Assembly: GCA_029212745.1 (NCBI GenBank)
Contig: JARGOL010000001.1
Span: forward strand, 16,717 to 80,716
Length of the DNA: 64,000 nt
Origin: Alcanivoracaceae bacterium
Lineage (GTDB): Bacteria > Pseudomonadota > Gammaproteobacteria > Pseudomonadales > Alcanivoracaceae
Reading direction: 5' to 3'
Position numbers and translations under genes: made by a program. The notes under the pieces are model-generated. The model did not search any database, was not told the origin of the DNA, and saw only the letters and a program-made list of their open reading frames with translations. The first letter of the stretch is position 1; every line of letters starts with the position of its first letter. Shown in pieces: positions 57,794 to 64,000 of this stretch.

Positions 57794-58717
57794 CTACTCC
57801 CCAAGATGACGCCGCAAAAACTCCACCTGGTCAGACACACTGGCCTCAAACGCCTCATCAAAGTACACATCAAAGTGCCCCACCGGATAACGCACCACCT
57901 CGGCCCTGGACATGCGTTTGGCTGCCCGCTCCCCCGCTGCCGCCGGTGCCACGGTGTCGTGATCGCACAGCTGCAGCAGCGCCGGGCAGCGCACCTTGCG
58001 GGCGTCACGGATCGGCCGGTACAGCGGCACCAGCAGGCTCGAGCGCGCGGTCACACGGATGTCCGGCAGGTCCTCGTCGCCCATGCGGTGGAAGGCCGCC
58101 ATGGCCTCTTCACTGGTCATGGCCCCCACCTCGCCCGGTGCTGCCACCGCCGGGATGTAGTGCGGCTCGGCGCCCACACCGGCGTGTGCCGCATCGCGCA
58201 CGCCATGCCAGAGCACCCGCGCCAGGTTACCCAGCCCGGCATAGCGGATGAGCCCGGTGATGGCGGCCACGCCATCGAGCATGGGGCACTGGCTCACCGT
58301 GGCGGCCACCCTGCCGTCCTGCGCTGCCACGGTAATCACCAGGCCCCCGGCAAAGGAGGTGCCCCACAGGGCGAGGCGCTCGGTATCAATACCGGGAAGA
58401 TCTCGCGCGAAGGCCAGAGCAGCATGCCAATCCTGGATCTGGCGGGCAGGCACCATCAGCTGGCGTGGGTGCCCCTCGCTGGCACCGAAGTGGCGATAGT
58501 CGAAGATCAGCGTGGCAAAGCCCGCGGCATGGAAGCGCTCGGCGTACTGTTCCAGGCGCAGCTCCCGGGTACCGGCAAACCCGTGGGCCATGATCACCAG
58601 CGGCACGCGGCCAGTGCCAGCGCCCGGATAGGTGAGCCAGCCGTGGCAGCGGCTGCCCTGGCTGGTAAAGCTGACGTCCTGTCGCCCGGCGCTGAAGGGA
58701 TCGATGTGATGGGTCAT
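57794..58717 (-). CDS. Alpha/beta hydrolase, controlled by the neighbouring TetR
   Basis: A 307-residue serine hydrolase. Features are MAHGFAGTRE (oxyanion region), nucleophile in WGTSFAGG, Asp in LCDHDTVAP and His in YPVGHFDVYF. No signal peptide. It resembles cytosolic dienelactone-hydrolase/peptidase-like members; the substrate is unknown. ATG 58717 has AGAGAGG upstream; the ATG at 58738 falls inside an operator palindrome. Two operators (58729-58749, 58762-58782) lie immediately upstream. The TetR gene that probably controls it is directly upstream on the same strand. Confidence 0.88.
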   Translation of the reverse strand: MTHHIDPFSAGRQDVSFTSQGSRCHGWLTYPGAGTGRVPLVIMAHGFAGTRELRLEQYAERFHAAGFATLIFDYRHFGASEGHPRQLMVPARQIQDWHAALAFARDLPGIDTERLALWGTSFAGGLVITVAAQDGRVAATVSQCPMLDGVAAITGLIRYAGLGNLARVLWHGVRDAAHAGVGAEPHYIPAVAAPGEVGAMTSEEAMAAFHRMGDEDLPDIRVTARSSLLVPLYRPIRDARKVRCPALLQLCDHDTVAPAAAGERAAKRMSRAEVVRYPVGHFDVYFDEAFEASVSDQVEFLRRHLGE

Positions 58718-58728
58718 GGTTCGGCCTC

Positions 58729-58749
58729 TCTTGATCATTATTCAAGAGG
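58729..58749. promoter_or_regulatory. TetR operator 1 (hydrolase promoter)
   Basis: CTCTTGA-N7-TCAAGAG, a perfect inverted repeat 12 bases upstream of the hydrolase start. Matches the sites at 58762 and 59437. Confidence 0.8.
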
Positions 58750-58761
58750 ACTCTAGCGCAC

Positions 58762-58782
58762 TCTTAAATGACGATCAAGAGT
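58762..58782. promoter_or_regulatory. TetR operator 2 (hydrolase promoter)
   Basis: CTCTTAA-N7-TCAAGAG, one mismatch from perfect. Same arms and spacer as operator 1, 33 bases away from it (about three helical turns), so two dimers could bind the same face. Confidence 0.75.
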
Positions 58783-58853
58783 GCGGGATTCAGAGCGGCG
58801 CCAGGGGCTGGCGGGCCGGGCGTCAGGATGGCCGGGCAGGCGCGCCCGGAGGC

Positions 58854-59390
58854 TCAGAAGGCGGCCAGCTCGCGGATCACCGCATCGCGGGCCGCTGTGG
58901 GAAGCTCATGCATCAGCAGCCCCTCCACCACAAAACTGGCGATGTGGATAAAGGCAGGAATGCGCGCCGGGTCCATCGCCCGTTCGCTCAGCATGCCCTC
59001 CAGCAGCTCGGCCAGCTCGGCGTGAAAGCGCTCATGCAGCGCAGCAATGGGCGCAGAGGTCTTGGCTTTCTCGTGCAGGGTGACGATCAGCGGGCGCGCC
59101 GCCTGCATGCCCTGCACCACCCAGCGCAGGGTGTCTTCCAGTGGCTCTGCCGGGTCGCGGCTTTTCAGGCCGAGGAAGAACAGCCCCATGAGCTCTTCCA
59201 CCACGGCGGCAAACAGGGCGTCCTTGGAGTCGAAATACCAGTACAGGGTGTTGGGCGTGACGCCGGCCTCGCGGGCAATACGCGCCACGCTGGCCTTGTC
59301 GAAGCCGTCGTTGAAGAACACCGTGCGCGCGGCACTGCGGATCTCCTGGCGCTTTACTTCCGGGGCGACGTCGGGGCGGTTGCTGGGCAT
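58854..59390 (-). CDS. TetR-family repressor
   Basis: A 178-residue regulator. Helix-turn-helix: KRQEIRSAARTVFFNDGFDK and VARIAREAGVTPNTLYWYFDSKDALF, close to the AcrR/RutR style. The C-terminal ligand domain is unassigned. ATG 59390 has AGGAGA 5 bases upstream. A palindrome at 59437-59457 ahead of this gene matches two in the hydrolase promoter, so it probably represses itself and the hydrolase. The inducer is likely a hydrolase substrate or product. Confidence 0.88.
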   Translation of the reverse strand: MPSNRPDVAPEVKRQEIRSAARTVFFNDGFDKASVARIAREAGVTPNTLYWYFDSKDALFAAVVEELMGLFFLGLKSRDPAEPLEDTLRWVVQGMQAARPLIVTLHEKAKTSAPIAALHERFHAELAELLEGMLSERAMDPARIPAFIHIASFVVEGLLMHELPTAARDAVIRELAAF

Positions 59391-59436
59391 GGGCTCTCCT
59401 CTGCCGGGCTCATGCGAGTGAGGCCATGCTAGCAAC

Positions 59437-59457
59437 CTCTTGATTGTCGCTCAAGAA
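59437..59457. promoter_or_regulatory. TetR operator 3 (autoregulatory)
   Basis: CTCTTGA-N7-TCAAGAA, one base from the perfect hydrolase-promoter site, 47 bases upstream of the TetR start. Confidence 0.75.
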
Positions 59458-59495
59458 GTCGAGGGGTGGCAGGAAGCCCAAGGCAAGGTCTGGGG

Positions 59496-60218
59496 TCAGG
59501 CCGTTCGGGTGTCGTCTTCAGGAAAGGGCATGGCCCCGGCGTCGGCGATCGCCTGGATACGGTCAGAGCTGAAGGTGCGATGGCCTTGAGGCTGTGTTTT
59601 GGCGACGATCACCATCGCCCTGGCCACATCCCTGGCATCAATGGGCTTCAGTTTTTTCAGCCCGCCCACCATGAGCCAGGGCACACGGGTTAATACCTGG
59701 ATCGCCAGGCCTTCACCCGGGCGCCATCCCTCTTCCCGCTCCCCGATCAACAGGCTGGGCCTGAAAATATAGGTGCCGGCAAACGACTCCTCGCCCACCC
59801 GCTCTTCCATTTCCGCTTTGACGCGCCCGTAGAAGAAAGGGGATTTCTTGCCGGACTCTGGCGCACTGATCACCAGGAACTGCTGGCAGTGATTGGCGGC
59901 TGCGATTTTTGCGGCCGCTACCGCGTATTCCAGGTCCACCTTGCGGAATGCGGCTTTTGAGCCTGCCTTCTTTATCGTCGTCCCCAGACAGCAAAAAACA
60001 TCGTCAACCTTGAACAGGTCAGAATGGCTTTCGAGGGAATCGAAATTGACAATATGCTGTTCGAGCTTCTCGTGCGTTAGCTCTTTGCCATTCTCATGGA
60101 TTGGCCGACGACAAAGGGTAATCACTTTTTCATAGGCTTTATCGTCCAGCAGAAAATTCAGGCAGTTTCTGCCAGTGAGCCCGGTAGCACCCAGCAATAA
60201 AGCGGTTCTCATAGTCAT
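59496..60218 (-). CDS. NAD(P)-binding Rossmann-fold protein (atypical SDR)
   Basis: A 240-residue protein of the atypical short-chain dehydrogenase/NAD(P)H-binding group (HTATIP2/YbjT-like). N-terminal TALLLGATGLTGRNCL is the dinucleotide-binding loop. DDVFCCLGTTIKKAGSKAAFRKVD and FLVISAPESGKKSPFFYGRVKAEME provide the YxxxK-type segment. The later RPSLLIGEREEG is typical. Substrate unknown. It lies next to the TetR-hydrolase pair on the same strand but has no matching operator. Confidence 0.82.
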   Translation of the reverse strand: MTMRTALLLGATGLTGRNCLNFLLDDKAYEKVITLCRRPIHENGKELTHEKLEQHIVNFDSLESHSDLFKVDDVFCCLGTTIKKAGSKAAFRKVDLEYAVAAAKIAAANHCQQFLVISAPESGKKSPFFYGRVKAEMEERVGEESFAGTYIFRPSLLIGEREEGWRPGEGLAIQVLTRVPWLMVGGLKKLKPIDARDVARAMVIVAKTQPQGHRTFSSDRIQAIADAGAMPFPEDDTRTA

Positions 60219-60263
60219 TCACCCGTCTACCATGAATACTGTATTTTTTGCGCATCGTTAAAA

Positions 60264-61316
60264 TCACTGACTTTTCGTCACTTGGAGTGGCATGGCGTAA
60301 TAATCCAGCACACCACTGGCTTTCAGCGCGTCATTCTCGAAGGCGTTCACCCGTGTGAGTTCGTTCTGGACGTGCAAACGGGATTTATCCAGGCGCTTCA
60401 TGGTTCGGCCCGTGATCTGCCCCGACGGCAGGTCACAGGTGAAGTACTTCTCGCCCTGCCCCGCGCCCTTGATGCTGGCGCCTGCAAAGGCATGGTAATG
60501 AGACACCACATGCGCCAGCAGCGGCGTCAGGCCTGCCTCCAGTTCCGGCCACGCTTTCCAGGCGCCGCCCTCCACCGGCCCGGCGTGGACACGCTGGACA
60601 TAGTCCTCAAGCGCGTTGATGTGAGGTGCCAGCCAGGCCCTCGGGTCCGGGTCTTCCAGAAAATGCGCCTTCAGCGCTCCGGCCATGGCAAAGTCGGCCA
60701 GGCAGGCGCGGCCACCGAAGATAAAGTCGTTATCTTTCAGGTGGTTGAGAAACATGCCCACGATATCCTTGAGATCGGCCTGCAATATGGCCGATTGATC
60801 CTCACCCGCGCCCTGTGCCTTGCAGGCGCTCAGGCCGAAGGTATCGCGGAACATGGCTGGCATACCGGCAATCTTCTGCTCTTCTTCCTCGGTAAGCGGC
60901 TCGGTGACGCTCTTGTCCAGCACCATGTTCATGCCAAAGCCCCGGCCCGCATGGGCGACGCTGTCTTCGTAGCACCAGCGGGAATGCAGGACGTGCCGGC
61001 TCAGCCAGTGGTTGAAGTAGTCTTCCAGGATGAAACACAGGGCCCGCAGGGTGGCGTCCTCGGGGATCACCGGGGTTTCATGAAAGCGGTCACTCAGCAG
61101 GGGGCCAATGGCAATGGTGTCGTGAATGGTCCAGCCGTCGGGTGTTTCCAGCACCGGGATAAACCGCGTGCCTGCCCGGGTTTCCACATCCTTGGTGATC
61201 TCCAGTGTCTTGAACGTCCACTTGAACGGAATGCCCTGGTGCAACAGCTGGGCTTCCAGCTTGCGGGTAAAGAAACTGAACTCAATGCCGATGAGTGAAT
61301 ACTGCCCCTGGTACAT
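60264..61316 (-). CDS. Glutathione S-transferase-like protein
   Basis: A 350-residue protein. The N-terminal thioredoxin-like domain (FSFFTRKLEAQLLHQGIPFKW, then TRFIPVLETPDGWTIHDT) resembles GST domains, with the cis-Pro loop in FIPVLETP. A long helical C-terminal domain follows (DNDFIFGGRACLADFAMAGALKAHF). It is longer than ordinary GSTs, with about 100 extra C-terminal residues. ATG 61316 has AAGGGG upstream; the frame is open to 61379. Substrate unknown. Confidence 0.78.
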   Translation of the reverse strand: MYQGQYSLIGIEFSFFTRKLEAQLLHQGIPFKWTFKTLEITKDVETRAGTRFIPVLETPDGWTIHDTIAIGPLLSDRFHETPVIPEDATLRALCFILEDYFNHWLSRHVLHSRWCYEDSVAHAGRGFGMNMVLDKSVTEPLTEEEEQKIAGMPAMFRDTFGLSACKAQGAGEDQSAILQADLKDIVGMFLNHLKDNDFIFGGRACLADFAMAGALKAHFLEDPDPRAWLAPHINALEDYVQRVHAGPVEGGAWKAWPELEAGLTPLLAHVVSHYHAFAGASIKGAGQGEKYFTCDLPSGQITGRTMKRLDKSRLHVQNELTRVNAFENDALKASGVLDYYAMPLQVTKSQ

Positions 61317-61904
61317 ACCTGCCCCTTTCAAACCAATGCCATTGCTGGCGTCTGTGAGTGCCGCGACCGGAATCGGCACGGAAGTACCGGCTCAACATAC
61401 GGCGTGAGGCCGGGCGCATCCCATTCCGTTCAAGCCAAAGTCCTCAGGCCCTTTGGCTCTGGGGACCAACCACCGCGACGATCCTGCATGGACCTTCACC
61501 GCTATGTACGGAATGCCCCGGGAAGGTCCCGGGCAGCCCCGGAGGGTGTCAGCCCGGCAATGATGGATCGGCAGCCCTGAACACCCAGGCCGCCATGACC
61601 GGAAGGTTTGGCGATTTTCTGGTGCGTCAGGGCAGTTCGCTGGCCCCTGCATCCATGCTGTTCCCGCCGTAGCGGGGCCCGAACACATCAAGTCAGAACT
61701 AACAACCACTTCGACGACCAGTGCTTTATTCGTACAACGCTGAAACTGTCTGGAAATGCATCGTTTTTGGCGGCATTTGCGTCTTTACCTCCACTAGCGT
61801 GGTAGCTCGTATCAGGGATGGTGGGCGAGGGCCCAGGCGACGCGCACCCGGCCTGCCACGGTTACCCGGGCAAAAACAAAAACCAATAATTGGAAGGAAA
61901 ACCC
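61317..61904. other. 588-base intergenic region ahead of the HD-domain pair
   Basis: No supported gene; open frames at 61358-61672 (plus) and 61392-61709 (minus) lack a ribosome-binding site and recognisable content. Several GC-rich inverted repeats occur around 61510-61540 and 61660-61680. The last 200 bases become AT-rich and presumably hold the promoter of the downstream pair. Confidence 0.5.
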
Positions 61905-62783
61905 ATGGACTCGAAAGACACGAAAAATAATGATCCAGTCATTTCGTGCGACGATGACGAAAGCACTCACTCTTCTTCCAAAACTGGACTTGGCAAGGTG
62001 GCAGCAGGCGTCGCAGTCGGTGCAGTAGCTGCAGCAGGTATAGGTGCGCCACGTGAAGCCTCTGCCTTCTTCAACTGGCAATTCTGGGACCCCAGCCGCG
62101 TGATCATGCCTGACAACCCGGCTCCCTGCTCGGGCGTCTGTGCCCCCCAGGCTACGGAATTTCCAACCGTTATCGATAAAGAGCCCACCACCAATTTTAC
62201 GAGCATGGACCGAAGCAATTTCTTGCAATGGATGACGATTGCCAGCTCCTCATCGAAGATGCATAGCGTCACTTACGACAAAGCGATTATCAATCTATTG
62301 CGGCAGTGCAAGCGTTACTCGTTTGGCATGCCTGTCAATGTCATGCAGCACTGTCTGCAAACCGCCACGCGAGCCGCCAGAGCAAATGCCAGTGATGACC
62401 TGGTTCTGGCTGCATTGCTGCATGATGTCGGCATCGCCATTTCTTACCCGGGCCATGCCCAGATAGCCGCTGCCATTATTCGCAGCTCTGTATCTGAAGC
62501 TGCCTACCGATCCGTTTTCCATCATCACGAATTCGAATTGGCACACTATGGCCATCGCATTGGCGAGTCGACGACGATGCGTGACCTGTACATACATGAG
62601 CCCTGGTATGCCACCGCAGCGCATTTTGTGGATGAGTGGGTGCAGGTCTCCTATGACCCAAACTACCCCAGCTATCCGCTCAGGGACTTCAAGCCGTTGA
62701 TCAGAGATAAGTTCAGGAATTATGACACGGGAAGTATGGAAGTGACGATGAGTGATTGCTTCAGAGAAGAGCCGGCAAACTAA
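61905..62783 (+). CDS. HD-domain protein of PhnZ/inositol-oxygenase type, putatively exported (copy 1)
   Basis: A 292-residue protein. A polar N-terminus (1-28) precedes a glycine/alanine-rich hydrophobic stretch (about 29-50, ending APREASA), resembling an exported or membrane-anchored leader without twin arginines. The HD domain has the ligands of the mixed-valent di-iron HD oxygenases: His149 (MQHCLQTA), His173-Asp174 (LLHDVG), His184 (GHAQIAA), His207/208 (FHHHEF) and Asp243 (HFVDEW). The segment before the HD pair closely follows PhnZ. Substrate unknown. GGAAGG lies upstream of the ATG. It is followed 11 bases later by a paralogue. Confidence 0.8.
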   Translation: MDSKDTKNNDPVISCDDDESTHSSSKTGLGKVAAGVAVGAVAAAGIGAPREASAFFNWQFWDPSRVIMPDNPAPCSGVCAPQATEFPTVIDKEPTTNFTSMDRSNFLQWMTIASSSSKMHSVTYDKAIINLLRQCKRYSFGMPVNVMQHCLQTATRAARANASDDLVLAALLHDVGIAISYPGHAQIAAAIIRSSVSEAAYRSVFHHHEFELAHYGHRIGESTTMRDLYIHEPWYATAAHFVDEWVQVSYDPNYPSYPLRDFKPLIRDKFRNYDTGSMEVTMSDCFREEPAN

Positions 62784-62794
62784 AGGACTTGGCA

Positions 62795-63667
62795 ATGAGT
62801 AACGCTAACGAGAAAAACAAAGATATCTCTCTGGGTGAGACAAACGATACTGGTTCCCATGACTACTTCGTGGATAGCACCTATAAAAAAGAACTGCAGA
62901 CCTTGCTCCTTGAAAAGGAGTGCATGGAAAAATCCCAACGTTTTGGGCTGTCACGCCGTGGATTTTTGACAACTTCCTTCGGCGCTGTCGCTGCGACCAG
63001 CATTTTTACCCAGGTTTCAGGCTTTTCCAGCGAGGCCGAAGCCCTGGACGGATTCACTCCCCCCTCGGAGGATCTGTACCAGTCCATGGCTTCAGCGACC
63101 AACTTTACCCGGCTTGACCAAAGCACCTCAGCGGATTGGGCGATCATTGAGAACGCAGTACGCGCGCAGCAGGAAGGTGTCGTCGATACCATCAAGAACA
63201 TGATCAACGCCTGCCGCGGCTATCATCTGGGTTTTGGGCCTGACCAATACACCCATATGACGCAGGCGGCCACGCGAGCAAAGCGTGACAACGCCTCTGA
63301 TGAAATGATTCTTGTCTGCCTGGTTCACGATCTTGGCAAGGTGATTTCCAATCTGGCGCATCCCGACATTATTGCCGGCATTGTGCGCCCTTATGTCTCG
63401 GATGGCTCGTACTACATTTTGCGTCATCACATGGAATATCAGTGGAAGCACTACGGTGACTATATCTTCAAGCCTACCAACGGGCGGCAGCGTTATGTTG
63501 GTGAGTCGTGGCATGATGATGCTGTCAGATTCAGTGATGTGTATGATCAGAAGGCGTTTGATGGAAACTATCCTACGGACCCGCTGGAAGAGTTCATGCC
63601 ACTGGTAGAACAGTTCTTTGGGACAAAAAACCCGCGGACAAACCTGACCCACCAAATCTGCGTGGGT
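62795..63667 (+). CDS. HD-domain protein of PhnZ/inositol-oxygenase type with Tat signal (copy 2)
   Basis: A 291-residue paralogue of the preceding gene. A 50-residue polar N-terminal extension leads to a twin-arginine signal SRRGFLTTSFGAVAATSIF (Arg54-Arg55), so export of a folded, metal-loaded protein is likely. The HD domain keeps His154 (THMTQAA), His178-Asp179 (LVHDLGK), His189 (AHPDIIAGIVRPYVS), His211/212 (RHHMEYQ) and Asp248 (FSDVYDQKAFD). A C-terminal YPTDPLEEFMPLV is as in predicted HD phosphohydrolases/oxygenases. AAGGA precedes ATG 62795. It is certainly co-transcribed with copy 1. Confidence 0.82.
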
Positions 63668-63752
63668 TAATCCTACCCTTCTGCTTCCCCGTCCTTTGGG
63701 TCACCACCAGCACTGGCGGCGGCCCAAAGACGTGGCCATACCGAGTGGCAGA

Positions 63753-63772
63753 GGGGCCAGACCTCACATTTC
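63753..63772. repeat. Short dispersed repeat, copy 2 (AGACCTCACATTTC)
   Basis: GGGGCCAGACCTCACATTTC, the same as at 54157-54175 with one extra C. The two copies flank the accessory stretch from the lipoprotein to the HD pair. Confidence 0.5.
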
Positions 63773-63852
63773 ACACAGGCGCCGCGCCCGATTGTCCCAA
63801 TATGCCGAACTAACCACTGGCCTGCGCCAGGGCACTCGTGCATAAAGACATC

Positions 63853-64000
63853 ATGAACTCTCAACACCCCACCACCTTCACCCCCGATGCCCGCTTCCTG
63901 CTGGGCCTGTCCCAGCTCACCCTGTCGCTTGCGGGCGAGCTCACGGAAACCATCGGCGATATGCACGGCGAGATCCGCCGTTCCACGCCGCTGGGCCTGC
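63853..64000 (+). CDS. Probable alpha/beta hydrolase or lipase, N-terminal fragment
   Basis: The frame is open from ATG 63853 to the right edge, 49 codons. The visible N-terminus (TPDARFLLGLSQLTLSLAGEL, then IGDMHGEIRRSTPLGL) resembles the start of lipase/esterase-like alpha/beta hydrolases common in this bacterial group. The catalytic region is outside the window. No strong Shine-Dalgarno. The assignment is tentative. Confidence 0.45.
   Translation, partial: MNSQHPTTFTPDARFLLGLSQLTLSLAGELTETIGDMHGEIRRSTPLGL

Noticed and set aside
61358..61709. Short open frames on both strands before the HD pair
   Set aside because: No ribosome-binding site, no recognisable protein features, and mutually overlapping.

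Overview
The window looks like chromosome from a GC-rich, aerobic gammaproteobacterium. Gene order and protein style suggest the Pseudomonas/Alcanivorax side of the class; Alcanivoracaceae is my best guess, inferred from gene content with no database search. Evidence includes the Pseudomonas-like block barA / cysM - exonuclease - rlmD - relA - mazG, the rpoE-rseA-rseB-rseC-mucD envelope-stress cluster running into lepA-lepB-rnc-era-recO-pdxJ-acpS, fabAB, a fadBA pair, and mmsR divergent from a valine-degradation operon. No rRNA, tRNA or CRISPR array was seen.

Layout. 1-1373: a partial YoaA/DinG-type helicase divergent from mobA. 1425-3460: an AlgP-like lysine/alanine-rich protein and adk. 3573-7531: cytochrome c maturation genes ccmF-G-H-I, with ccmA-E absent. 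7794-9547: fabA-fabB. 9614-12098: two porins, each preceded by Pho-box-like heptamer repeats. 12255-18316: the mazG/relA/rlmD/exonuclease/cysM operon. 18479-21190: the hybrid kinase barA. 21154-31792: one long minus-strand run from rpoE to acpS, in which rnc carries an apparent frameshift. 31992-35194: nadB, ygfX-sdhE and ygfZ. 35436-41154: valine catabolism and its regulator. 41173-48888: a FecR+SPOR protein, ung, a TetR regulator, lysS, prfB with its programmed frameshift, a small unknown protein and recJ. 49279-52620: fadB-fadA.

From about 52748 to the end the window becomes accessory. It holds an internally deleted IS3-family element with both ends intact, an AT-richer lipoprotein gene, a small acidic protein, a 1022-residue phospholipase-D/helicase protein (DUF3427-like, a possible defence gene), and a TetR-hydrolase pair sharing three matching operator palindromes. 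A NAD(P)-binding protein and a glutathione-transferase-like protein follow. Next comes a tandem pair of paralogous HD-domain proteins of PhnZ/inositol-oxygenase type, at least one with a Tat signal, and then the start of a probable lipase/esterase.

Points most worth a second look: the tandem exported HD-domain oxygenase-like pair, the disrupted rnc, the three-site TetR operator family, the Pho-box porins, and the helicase/PLD protein beside the IS remnant.
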